The position numbers and the translations under genes are program-made. DNA of 64,000 nt, from contig RWJK01001382.1 in the NCBI GenBank assembly GCA_004335835.1, positions 1 through 64,000 of the forward strand, given 5' to 3'. The DNA is from Scenedesmus sp. ARA3. Lineage: Eukaryota; Chlorophyta; Chlorophyceae; Sphaeropleales; Scenedesmaceae. The notes under the pieces were generated by a model that was not told where the DNA came from, made no database searches, and was given only the letters and a program-made list of their open reading frames with translations. Shown piece after piece: positions 45,704 through 57,092 of this stretch (position 1 is its first letter; each line of letters opens with the position of its first letter).

Positions 45704-48700
45704 TCACATGAAGTCATCGCTGTCATCTCCTGAAGCCCAGCCAGCTGCTGCGCCTGCAGCAGCACCACTTGATGCTGGCTTCAGCATGATTTTCTGCCGC
45801 TTCTGCTGCTGCTGCTGCTTGCCAGCTTGCTGCATGCCGACACTGCCGCCGCCGCCTTGAGGCAAGCTGCTGCTGCTGCTGTTGAGCCGGCTACTGGCAT
45901 CTGCCAGAGTATGCGGCTGGACTGCCCTGTGGTGCTCTAGCTGCTGCTGCTGCCTTTCTATTGCCTGGCATTGCTGTTGCCGGTCTACTTGCTGCTGCTG
46001 CTGCTGTTGCTCCTGCTGCTGCTGAAGCTCAACTCTGCTGTCCTGCAGACCTACAGCAGGTAATGCAGAGTCACTATGCCGCCGGGCACTGCTGCTGGGC
46101 TGCTGCTGTGCGGTCACGCCGCTGCTGTCAACCAGTGGCCGCTTCAGCGCAGCAGGAGCGGAGTGCCTCGGCTTGCTGCTGCTGAGCAAACCTGGCGGCC
46201 TACCTGCTGCTCCGTCTGTTTTACTACTCGCTGCTGCTGCTGCAGCAGCTTGGCCAACCCTACTGCTGCTTTGCTGCTGTGCATGCTGCTGCTTGCTGCT
46301 GCCTATCTGACCTGCTGGGACCTTAGCAGCACCAGCTGACCCCTGCTGCTGCTGCTGCTGCTGCTGAGAGCACATGTCCAGCCGCCCCTGCACCTGGCAG
46401 CTGAACACAAAGCTCACAAAGTCGCCTGCAGCAGCCTGCAGCGCTGCATCAGGCACACTAGCTAGTGCTGCTGCTGTGTGGTGCCCAAAGTTTCTCAGGT
46501 CCTCCTCAGAAGGCTGCCCCACCTGCGGCCTGTGGCCATCCAGCATTGCATACTCGCTGGCAGCAGCAGCAGCGCCAGCCGCGGCTGCAGCCTCATTCGC
46601 TGCCGCCGCAGCCTGCTGGTCCAGCTGCTGCTGCTGCTTGCCCTTGCTTTTGCTGCTGCTGTTCCTGCGCCTGCGTCCTGCATTCTCGCAAAACTCATCA
46701 TCATCATCATCATCATCATCTTCGCTGCTCTCTGTATCACTGCTGCCCTGCTCGCCCTCTTCACTATCCAACACCAAACACCCCCCAGCAGCCGCACCCG
46801 CCGCCGCCGCCGCCGCATCCCGCGCAGCCGCCGCAGCCGCCGCACGCTCGCTCCCTCCCCGGATCACCTCATACGTGTCACTCGCCACATCCGGCCTCAA
46901 ACTGAACAACTCCCGAAGCTCCTCAGCACTCATTAAGCTCATGCTGGGAGCCCCCTGCCCACCTTTGCCACTCTTACCACCACCCTTGCCCCCATCCTCT
47001 GCTGCCAAACCCTCCCCAGCAGAGGCCCCCTGCCCCTGTGCAGCGCCCAGCGCACCCGGCGCTGCTGCTGCTGCGTCGACGACTTGCTGCAGGCCTTCCT
47101 TGCTGATCTGGCGCTGGAAGACCTTCTCCTCAATGGTGCCTGCCGTCAGCAGCCGGTACACGTACACTCGCTTGCGCTGGCCGTCGCGCCACACCTGCTC
47201 AAACAACAAGTGCGGTACAGTATGAGTTTAAAACAAACAAACGGTGCCCGCTTTCAGCAGCTGGTACAAGTACACGCGCTTGCGCTGCCCGTCGCGCCAC
47301 ACCTGCAAATACTAGTAGTGCGGTAGGTCATGGTTTCGGCACTGTTTACAGGCACAAATGTAGCTCAACCCTAGGCAGCTAATGCAAGACCTGTGCAGGC
47401 TGTGCTTCTGTGCGGCGGCATGCAAGGTGAATGTAAGTTTCAGATACCACTCGGCCACACGAGCGGAGCAATCGCAGTGCCTGCATGCCCCGCTCTGACA
47501 CTGCCTGCACTGCATCTCAGCTTACCCGTGCCGCCGCCTGCTTGTCAGTGGCTGGGTTCCAGTCTGGGTCGAAGAGTATGAGCCGGTTGGCCCCTACTAG
47601 GTTGAGCCCGCAGCCGCCCGCCTTGCTGGACAGCAGGAACACAAACACCTGCAGCACATGGCAGCAACAGCGCAACACAGACAGAGCTCACGCTTGGTTG
47701 GCAATGGGATTTATTTCAAAGCCACCAGGTTGAGCCCGCAGCCGCCCGCCTTGCTGGACAGCAGGCACACAAAGACCTGCAGCACATGCACATCAGCAGC
47801 GCAACAGCCACACAGAGCTCAATGGTCTCTTACACAGTGCCAAGAAACAGCTGCCCTGATGCATGACAGCCAGGCGTGTTGAGCTGCACCACCATCGTAC
47901 AGAGGCCACCACGCAGCAGCATATCAGGGCCAACGTGCAGCTGCATATCCAGCTTGAAACAGCTGGATACTGCCCGCCCACCTTGGAGCCAGGCGCGTTG
48001 AGCTGTCCCAGATTCTATCGGGTGATGAGGGTCCAGATGCACGCACACATGGCAGCTATAGCAGTCTGGCACAGCATTGCCTGACGTAGTGCCTATATCA
48101 CCTTGGAGCCGGGTGCGTTGAGCTGGCCCGCAAGCTTCTGGCGCTTGGTGTTGGATGTGTCAGCAAGGTGTTGTATGAAGTATGGATGCGTCATGGATGA
48201 ATTATGGGTGGAATATGGATGTAGAGACTCGTACCTTGGAGCCCGGCGCGTTGAGCTGGCCCACCAGCTTCTGGCGCTTGGTGATGCTGGTGGAGCCGTC
48301 AAGGCGCAGGTGGACGTAGCCGCGCTGCCGGCACAGTGCCGCAAACAGGTCCAGCGTCTGCGTGTAGTTGGACACGATGACCACCCTGGCAGCAGCAGCA
48401 CCGGCGGCGGCAGCAGCAGCACCGGCGGCGGCAGCAGCAGCACCGGCGGCGGCAGCAGCAGCAGCATCGGCAGCAGCAGTGAATGGTCAGACACAGCAGC
48501 GTTGCAAATCGCCATGCCTCAGGACACCCTTTCAGGTGGCAAAACGCACGTCTCTGCAGGCAGAGGCCAGGTGGATCGCATTGTCTGGTTTATCGCCTTC
48601 GTCCTATCGGCCTATCCCTCTGCACCATGTTGACATAAAACACGTCCCTATCCATGCAGCAAGTTTCCGATGCGGCCCAAGGGCTCACTTGTCGTCCGTC

Positions 48701-51700
48701 GTCGCCCGCAGCACCGCCAGCAGCTGCGCCACGAAGCCCATCTTGCCGCTGATGCCTCTCCCTGACAACACAGCACCACCTCCCAGCAGCAGACATCCAC
48801 GGTGATTTGAACACCCACTTGTCGTCTGTCGTCGCCCGCAGCACCGCCAGCAGCTGCGCCACGAAGCCCATCTTGCCGCTGATGCCTCTCCCTGACAACA
48901 CAGCACCACCTCCCAGCAGCAGACATCCACTGTGATTGTGAACACTCACTTGTCGTCTGTCGTCGCCCGCAGCACGGCCAGCAGCTGCGCCACGAAGCCC
49001 ATCTTGCCGCTGAAGCCTCTCCCTGACATGAAAGCATCCCCAACGTTGCATGAACTGTCTACTGTTATTTCAAAGGCCTCACTTGTCGTCTGTCGTCGCC
49101 CGCAGCACCGCCAGCAGCTGCGCCACGAAGCCCATCTTGCCGCTGATGCCTCTCCCTGACAACACAGCACCACCTCCCAGCAGCAGACATCCACTGTGAT
49201 TGTGAACACTCACTTGTCGTCTGTCGTCGCCCGCAGCACGGCCAGCAGCTGCGCCACGAAGCCCATCTTGCCGCTGAAGCCTCTCCCTGACATGAAAGCA
49301 TCCCCAACGTTGCATGAACTGTCTACTGTTATTTCAAAGGCCTCACTTGTCGTCTGTTGTCGCCCGCAGCACCGCCAGCAGCTGTGCCACGAAGCCCATC
49401 TTGCCGCTGAGGCACTCCCAGCCCAGCGCCATCTCGCCGCGCCCCGGGCGCCCGTTGTCAAATAGGCCGGGCGGGAAGAGCTCCCCCACACCCTCGAAGC
49501 CTTCAACAACAGTGCCGTCAACCTACAGGCACAGCAGGCAGCGTTGCGGCAACGGCGAGGTTTACCTGGATGCTTGGGTGCTGCTGGGCGGCAAAAGACA
49601 GGCCGCGCTGCAGGATAGCATGCACAGGCTCGGACTCTGTTCCGAGCCGCAGCCGCCGCACTGGCGATACAAGTAGCAGGGTTACTACCATCAACGTTCG
49701 GCATCAGTACCTGCGCCTTGCTGTGCAGCATGTCGTAGATGAGCTTGGTGTGGTGTCATTGATAACAACAATAGATGTGACAAATGCTTTACCAAAGCAT
49801 TCACATGCCTTGGCCACAACACTACCTGCGCCTTGCTGTGCAGTGTGTCGTAGATGAGCTTGGGGTGGTGCCAACAGTAGTAACAATATCGGCATGACTG
49901 TGGTACTCACATTTACACCAACAGCACTACGTGCGCCTTGCTGTGCAGCGTGTCGTAGATGAGCTTGGGGTGGTGCCAACAGTAGTAACAATTTTGGCAT
50001 GACAGCAATATTCTTATCAAAGCCAGTAGCAGTACCTGTGCCTTGCTGTGCAGCGTGTCGTAGATGAGCTTGGGGTGGTTGCACAGCTTCTTCAGCGAGG
50101 TGATGGCAGACAGCACGCCCGTGGCCTGCACACAACATCAGACAAACGCACATATGAGCCAATGCACGCACATTCTAGAGTGGCGAGCAGAATGCCCAGA
50201 TCCCAAGAGGCATAGCCCCTAGTGATGGCGACACATTTGTACCGCCAGGCAGCAGCCTCTGAAGCTACGTTTGCTGCAAAACATTCAGCATCGCCTGTAA
50301 TGGAATGCATACATGCTAGCCGCAGATGCCTCAGCCAGAGCAGCAGCATCGACAGATGTTTGCTGTTTGCACTGACGCCGCCCACCTTGGAGCCCGCCAG
50401 CAGCCGCCGCGTGGCGTTGGACAGCAGGAAGGCCTCGTACAGCTGCTGCTGCAGCTCACCCAGCCGGCACACCACCACCTGCACCACCTGCACATGAAGA
50501 AAGCGCCGTATTATTGAGTTCAGCAGCAATATCTCGTACTACAGGCATTCACACCCTCACACTTTGAAACCACGCAGCGCCCGCTGCAGCTCACCCAGCC
50601 GGCACACCACCACCTGCACCACCTACATGCACACAAGACAGGGACACATGCACGGCATGCCATCAGCAGCAGACATGCTGATTGCAGCAGGAAGGCCTCG
50701 TACAGCTGCTGCTGCAGCTCGCTCAGCTGATGCACCACCACCTGCACCACCTGCATACACACAAGCTCGCTCAGCTGATGCACCACCACCTGCACNNNNN
50801 NNNNNNNNNNNNNNNNNNNNNNNNNNNNNNNNNNNNNNNNNNNNNNNNNNNNNNNNNNNNNNNNNNNNNNNNNNNNNNNNNNNNNNNNNNNNNNNNNNNN
50901 NNNNNNNNNNNNNNNNNNNNNNNNNNNNNNNNNNNNNNNNNNNNNNNNNNNNNNNAGCTCGCTCAGCTGATGCACCACCACCTGCACCACCTGCATACAC
51001 ACAAGCTCGCTCAGCTGATGCACCACCACCTGCACCACCTGCATAAACACAAGCTCGCTCAGCTGATGCACCACCACCTGCACCACCTGCATACACACAA
51101 GCAGCACAAGACGCGTTCCAGCAGGTGCAAAGTCAGGCAGCACATGCTTTCATCCCTTGGGCACACTTGCTGGTGACAATATCCCTCCCTGAAGCCAGCC
51201 AGCGCAGAACAGCTGAGCTAATGAGCTGATGATGCATGGAACTATGAGTGAATCATGCTGCCCGCCGCACCTTGGGCGGCAGGTGGTCGCTGAGCAGCTT
51301 GTTGGTGCGTCGCAGGATGAAGGCGTTGACCAGCCCAGACAGCTCCCCGCTGCGCGCCTCACCCAGCGCTGCAGCAGCAGCAGCAGCACAGCAGCACAGC
51401 AGCAGCGGCGGCAGCAGCAGCACAGGTAGGTGTGACTAGACCTGAGTGTGCGAGACAGACACAATCACCGAAGGTGTTGGGCGCGCATGTTTGGGTTCAA
51501 ACAGGTGTCTGGTTGTGCAAAGCTGATCAGTGCTGAGCCAGGCACAGCTGCAAGGTAGGAGATGCCAGCAGCAAAACAAAAGCTGCACGGCCCGCCTGTA
51601 CATTGAAATGGCAGGGACATTGACAGACCCCGCTGCTGCTGCTGCTGCTGTCGCCACACATGCACGCACCTGCCACGTCAGGCGCTGCGCCCGGCTCTCT

Positions 51701-54700
51701 GCCCGCCAGGATGGGCGCCTCAAAGCGCTTCCTGAACTCTGCCGGGCTGCCCAGCACGCCGGGGTTGCAGAAGTCCACCATGGCAAAGAACTGCGGCAAA
51801 AACGGCACAGCGGCAGCAGCAGGGGCAGAAGTGTGTGGCTCACACGCAAAGGTGCAGAGGCTGCACGCGCAGCGGATGCAGCGAACGCAGTGCATGCGTT
51901 GCAGAGTACAGCACACTGCCCAGCTTTGAAGCAGCAGCAGCTGTCAGGGATGCCTGTACAGAACCACCTGGCGAAGTGAGCCTGCTGCTGCTGCTGCTAT
52001 GTCTAGAAGCCTTACCTCATCCAGATGGTTCTGCATGGGTGTCCCTGACAGCAGCACGCGCCTGCGGCACGGCAGGCTGTCCAGCGCCCTGCACACACAT
52101 TCAAAAGCATTATCGTGTTGCCAATAAAGCCACAGCACTGGAAATTACATGCGCATGCACCACACACACAGACACATTGGCGCACACATGCTGCACAAAT
52201 GCACACATGGTCCAGACGTCAGAAGCTGCACACACAAGCTCTGCAAAATTGGCATCAACAAGGCCTGCTTGCAGTTCCCTCAGATTAGGCATGGTGACAA
52301 ATGCATGCGCCCACATAGCTTTACTGCAAAACGGCAGCAGCAGCACCTGTTGGTGAGCGTGGCGTCATTCTTCAGCCGGTGCGCCTCGTCGCATATCAAC
52401 AGGTCGCAGCTGCCAGGGGCGGTCAGGCGCGGCGCATGCAGCCGGAACGTCTCGTAGCTGCGGCAGCGGCAGCAGCCGCAGCAGCAGGCGCATGGCAGCA
52501 TGTCCTTGAGCAAGATGGCAAGCGTAAGGACTATGCATGCAGCTCTTGTGGCAGTGAAGCAGACGCGAGGTTGCCTCCGAGCAGTGTAACCGTCAGCCTG
52601 AATGCAATCGATTAACGTAAGCGTATGCTGCTTCTGTGCGCATGCACCAGCCAGGACAGCAACGCAGTCATCTTGCGCACCTGATGATGAGGCAGTGGTA
52701 GCTGCTATGAGGTGCGACGAAGCGCGTGATCGCGTCGATCACGTCATCCCTGCTGCTCTCACACAGCGCGAGCGTCCTGCACCAGCACACACCACAAAGC
52801 AGGCACGCAAAGCGCAGCAGTCAGAGCAGCAGCACCCACACACATGCCTTTATGGCAGTTCACGCATTGCCTTGAGCTGCTGGCTGTAGCTGCTAGCAAC
52901 CCAACCCAACCACGGTTATGTGTGTGATGCAGGGATGTCTCCTTGGCAGCGATGGCTGCGTATCTGTATCACCAGCTGTGCATTCGAATGGAGCATGGTA
53001 ACATGCGCAGTATGTGCATCAGCGCAAGTTGACAGCGAAAACATGCGGCGCGCACCTGCAGCGGCCCTTGAGCCACTTGGTGCACTCGCTGTCCCAGTTG
53101 CTGACCAGGCTTGTGGGGCATACGATGATGGCGCGCTGCAGCAGCAGGAACAGCAGGAACCACACACGCAGCTTGTGCAGTGAAGTGAAGTGCAGAGCTG
53201 ATGATGATGTTGCTGTGGCCAAAGGTATCATGATGACAATGCAGCTGGCGCATGGCTATCACCTCCCACGCAGCCTCACCTTGGCAATGGGCTTGCTGCA
53301 CAGAGCTGCTGATCATGTCAAACCCAATCACTGCAATCAAACCCAAAACATCTGAACCACCAACACGCATGCACACCTTGGCGATGGGCTTGCCGCCCAG
53401 TGCTGGCGAGCCCTGCTGCAGCAGCGTCCACATCAGCGCAATGCCCTGCAGCGTCTTGCCCAGGCCCATGTCGTCAGCCAGGATGCAGCCTACAGCAGCA
53501 GCAGCAGCAGCAGCAGCAGCGGCAGCAGCAGCGGCAGCAGCAAGTTGAGAAGATGGTCAGCTTGAGAGGCAGAGCGTAGCTAGAGTCCGCAGGCAAGCTG
53601 CTTTGTGTGTGCTGGAAGGTGTCGCAGCCCTGTCACACACTGCTACAAACTGCAGCACAACCCTCGACCCACCACACTGCCAGCTCCTGATCTTGACACT
53701 CACCGCGGCCCTGCACCAGCCGCAGCCCTGTCACACACTGCTGCACTCTCGCACCAGCCCTCCACGCAACACACCCCCAGCTCACCCCGCCACAGACAAC
53801 TCTGTCATTGCTCAGGCGGCATGGCCCCAGTGCAACTGCACAGGCAGCTGAGTATCACTGCCACACCTTCAACACCCCAAAACAACCCCAGCTCCCATTC
53901 ATCACACTCACCGCGGCCCTGCACCAGCCGCAGCCCCGTCACGCACTACTGCACTCTCGCACCACCCCTCCGCGCAACACACCCCCAGCTCACCCCGCCA
54001 AACAAAACTCTGCAATTGCTCATGCGGCATGGCCCCAGCGTAACTGCACAGGCAGCTGAGCAACACTGCCACTTTGCAAATGCCTTTGCTTTACACGAGA
54101 TGTAACAAGCATTCCTATGCTGAGAATGCTTACTTCCTCCCACACCTTCAATGCACACCTCGTCCCAACACACCCCCAGCTCCAGTTCATGACACTCACC
54201 GCGGCCCTCGGCCAGCCGCAGCCCCGTCACGCACTCAAACATGAACTGCACGCCCTCGCGCTGGTGCGGCCGCAACCAGCGCGTCAGCATGGCATCCACA
54301 ACAACAGCATGCTCGCCGTCCGCCTCTGCTGCTGCTGCTGCTGCCAGGCCGGCCTCTGCTGGATCCCACAGCACGAGCGGCTCAATGCCGGGTGGCAGCG
54401 CTGCGTCTTCTGCTGCTGCTGCTGCTGCTGCCAGGAGCTCCTGCTGCAGGGCTGCGTCTGCTGCTGCTGCTGGCAGGGGTGTGAGCTTGAGGGGCGTGAA
54501 GGGCTTGTTGGAGCCCCAGGGCACAAAGACCTTGCGCGCCAGCAGCCTCTTGCGCAGGGCCTGCATGCAGGGGCCATTGTGAAAACCTTAAGTGTGGTGG
54601 ATTGACCGTGTATTGGCAGAGCAGTGGGGCTTTCTGTGGTGGTAAATGCAACGGCTGGTGCCAGGTGGATGACCGGCACGAGAGGAACAGGCTGCAGCAT

Positions 54701-55419
54701 GCCCTGAGAAGATTGCCTGACATGCTTCTGTGCAAATGGCTTGACCACCCGTTGCATGCACTGTCCACTCAACACCCAAGCGTGCTCAGCAGCATGCACT
54801 GCCACTGTGCAAGCAAGCACAGCCACTGCTGCTGCTGCTTCTGCTGCTGCTTCTGCTGTTGCGTCTCACATTGGACTGTGCTGGTGCGCCGGGGGCAGGG
54901 GATTTGAACGCTTTGCGCAGCTGCTGCTCGCCCTCCCTGATGGACAGGTACTTGGACAGCAGCGGCTGCCGCTGCACCTGCAGGCTGCAGCAGCAAGCAG
55001 TCAAACATGCGCACTGCACTGAAGACTACTGTCGTTTGTGGTGTGAATACTGAGGTGCACTGCCACTGCAGTGCAGGCGCTTTTTGTGTGCATGATTGCA
55101 CTTGCGCTGCTGGTGCTGGTGCTGCTGAGCTAGCTCTGGTGCTTTCACACGCATGTTGATTGGTAATAAGAAAAAGCATTTGGTGACAGCTGGGGGTTCA
55201 TCCTGTTCACAAAGCTTGGCTCATCATGCCAATGCGCTCCACAATGGTGCTGCTGTGCTGTCATGCATGCAGGTCTGGGAGCAGCATGCGATTCCTGCAA
55301 GGTCCGTCAGCAGCATACTTGTTGCTGAGCAGTGCTTTGATGTTCTCCTCCCTCCTGGCTGCAAGCTGGGCCTCCTCCTCAGCAGGTTCATCTGCTGCTG
55401 CATCCTCTGCTGGCTCCAT
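45704..55419 (-). CDS. RAD54: RAD54, Swi2/Snf2 DNA translocase of homologous recombination
   Basis: Remodels RAD51 filaments and chromatin in recombination repair. Sixteen exons join in frame to 1133 residues: 55419-55319, 54984-54870, 54560-54200, 53489-53377, 53135-53056, 52776-52681, 52457-52347, 52088-52016, 51790-51670, 51368-51271, 50487-50386, 50125-50036, 49522-49347, 48385-48235, 47648-47526 and 47194-45704. The N-terminal [16 protein letters not shown] and [13 protein letters not shown] match plant RAD54. Helicase motifs are complete: DDMGLGKT (I), [10 protein letters not shown] (II), LSGTPMQN (III), [11 protein letters not shown] (V) and [16 protein letters not shown] (VI). The C-terminus keeps [27 protein letters not shown] and a DDSDDFM end, but is enlarged by poly-Q, poly-A and an Asp run. 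Start ATG 55419 is the first in the exon; an upstream exon is possible. At least ten exon edges are duplicated in the introns. Confidence 0.94.
47238..47306 (-). repeat. Copy of RAD54 last-exon 5' edge
   Basis: A CAG acceptor then [20 protein letters not shown], against [20 protein letters not shown] at 47194. It lies upstream of the functional acceptor. Confidence 0.85.
47722..47780 (-). repeat. Copy of RAD54 exon 47526-47648 5' edge
   Basis: A CTGCAG acceptor then [18 protein letters not shown], so helicase motif V is duplicated in an intron. Confidence 0.85.
47870..48150 (-). repeat. Copies of RAD54 exon 48235-48385 3' edge
   Basis: Copies of the segment coding QLNAPGSK with a GT donor at about 48101-48145 and 47980-48003, plus a weaker one near 47872-47890. 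Confidence 0.8.
48684..49410 (-). repeat. Tandem array of RAD54 exon 13 3' edge, about 130-bp period
   Basis: Five extra copies of the segment coding [19 protein letters not shown] plus its GTGAGT-type donor begin near 48687, 48827, 48948, 49080 and 49210. The functional copy is at 49344. They alternate between two intron flanks, one with CACAGCACCACCTCCCAGCA and one with AAAGCATCCCCAACGTTGCA, so a larger unit was also duplicated. Confidence 0.95.
49708..49990 (-). repeat. Three copies of RAD54 exon 12 3' edge
   Basis: CTCATCTACGACACGCTGCA on the minus strand recurs near 49725, 49845 and 49955, each with a GTAGTG or GTACTG donor. The functional copy is at 50036-50125. Confidence 0.9.
50575..51095 (-). 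repeat. 48-bp tandem array from RAD54 exon 11 5' edge
   Basis: Units containing a CAG acceptor and coding [12 protein letters not shown] repeat every 48 bp (starts 50956, 51004 and 51052, and left of the gap at 50764). Longer copies near 50696-50750 and 50575-50625 also include [15 protein letters not shown] coding. The array runs into a 160-N gap. Confidence 0.92.
50796..50955. other. Assembly gap (160 N)
   Basis: Run of N inside the 48-bp array; the copy number is unknown. Confidence 0.99.
51941..51978 (+). repeat. Inverted copy of RAD54 motif-III exon edge
   Basis: The plus strand encodes [12 protein letters not shown] followed by TGAG. The minus-strand exon 52016-52088 encodes [12 protein letters not shown] followed by its donor. 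This is the only clear inverted copy among the splice-edge duplicates. Confidence 0.7.
53270..53310 (-). repeat. Copy of RAD54 exon 4 3' edge
   Basis: CCTTGGCAATGGGCTTGCTG on the plus strand (53279-53298) repeats the end of exon 53377-53489, with a GTGAGG donor on the minus strand. Confidence 0.7.
53697..53965 (-). repeat. Two copies of RAD54 exon 3 3' edge
   Basis: ACTCACCGCGGCCCTGCACC near 53698 and 53907 repeats the exon 3 donor region at 54198. The two copies sit in long, mutually similar stretches of about 210 bp. Confidence 0.85.
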
Positions 55420-57092
55420 GCCGTAGATTGCTGTGAACCGATGAACTTTTGTCAAGTATCAAGTTAAAACGTGTGTACGGTGTTGCTGTTGCTGTGGTCT
55501 GCGCTTGCTGGGGGTTGCTTGTGGCGACAGCTGCGTTCAAATGCTGCGGCAAGGTGAGTGCATCAAATTCGTTTCTATATCTTCCAAAGCGTAGTATCAT
55601 ATAACTGGGAGCGTATACACTGAATGCCACCGCTGTGTTTACGAGTTTTGAGCAGTTTAAAAGCCAGTTTCTGGCTGGCCGCTAATCACGGGTTCAAGAA
55701 GGTACGATTCACGAATACTTGTGTGTGATGTGAAACAGAGCATCAATGCAGGTGCGCCTAGCACGCACAAGGGTCTGCTTGCATGGTGCTATGCACTGCA
55801 TGCTGTGCATGCCATGTTCAACCAGTTGGTCCGCTGCATGTCACATCCACTTGGCACGCCCAGCTGAAAGTGGGGAGGCAGTTTATCAGGAACACTTTTG
55901 GGAGGCACCTGCAGCCACCACGGCCCTTTTGAGTCCCGGCCAGACTGAGTCAAATTCCGGCAGGCTGCGGGGATAGCAGCTGCTGTGCAGGTCGGACCTG
56001 TGACAGGTACCTGAGGTGGCTGGTCTACAGGCCTCGTTGTCTGCAAGTTGGTCGATAAGCCGAGCCACAGCGGCTTCGTCTTGCGAGGATTTGTTGAAAC
56101 CCCATGCACCGTTGAGGGCTGCAAGTTGTAGACACGCTCGAGCCCAGGCCTGCCAGTCCTCAGGCTGTACAGCAAGCCAGTCACACTGTGTTCAGCATCG
56201 TCCACAGTGCCTCGTTTACCCTTCAATAAACAAATAGCGAGAAAGTTTTCTGATTTCCGTACAAGCTGCACAACTGGTGCCATCCTGCATGGCCTCCACC
56301 AGCTGAACCAGCCTGCAGCTTGCTGTTGGACAACATTGTACTGGAGTGCATGCGCCCCCCAGACATCACGATTGCTGTGTGAAGCACTAGATTGATGAAG
56401 GCTTTAATGGGTTCTTTTCATGAAAGCCTTGACGAGTGCAATGCACAAGGGCACGCTTCACGTACGCTTCCTGCTCAACAGGCACCAGTGGTGCAGTCAG
56501 CATCGTCGCTCAACCCAGGGTCTGACTCACCAAGGCTTTGTCACCGATCACATGAGTGATATCATTGTGCTGGCTGTATTGCTTTTCATAGCTGTCAAAG
56601 CCCTGACAACTGTGTTCCTGCTCTGTATCCAATCTGTCGTCCCTGCTGTTCAACGGCCTCTGACTGTCAAGCACGGAAACATCAAGTGCTTTGATTCTGG
56701 GTTCCTGCGCGTGGAAGCAACGTGCAGGCCGAGGATCTCAGAGGATTCGCGCAACGAGTCATCGAGCAGCTGCTTTCCGTCTTCGGGGCGCTTTCCTAAG
56801 CCTACAGAGCAACTGCAAGCTTTCAACGTGCAGCGATCGCTGCAGCAGGCTGAGGCATGCTGGTCAGGTCCCTCTCTGCTTTGGTAAGCTGTGTCGGAGT
56901 GCATTGCCTGCAAGCACGTGCTCGTGCCGTTCATCTAGTCCCTGACATGCCATATGCCGTTGTGCGGCGCTGTGCTCGCCTGCAGGGCTGACCACCAGAA
57001 GCAGCAGCAGCAGGGACAACAGTGCCAGTGCTCCTGCAGGGCAGGTGCCTGCAACAGCAGGCTTAGCAGCAGCTCAACAGCAAGCCACTCGC
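55420..57092. other. Divergent region between RAD54 and the PTP gene
   Basis: It should hold both promoters and possibly 5' exons. One plus ORF (56420-56887, 155 codons, with a hydrophobic stretch IIVLAVLLFIAVKALTTVFL) has no known family. An open frame up to 56883 could splice to 56995 in phase with PTP, but it lacks an ATG. Confidence 0.35.

Noticed and set aside
48684..51095. CRISPR-like arrays
   Set aside because: The repeats are exon-intron fragments of RAD54 in tandem without unique spacers, in a eukaryotic gene.
56420..56887. 155-codon ORF with a hydrophobic stretch upstream of PTP
   Set aside because: Its frame does not splice in phase to the PTP exon with a good donor, and no family fits.
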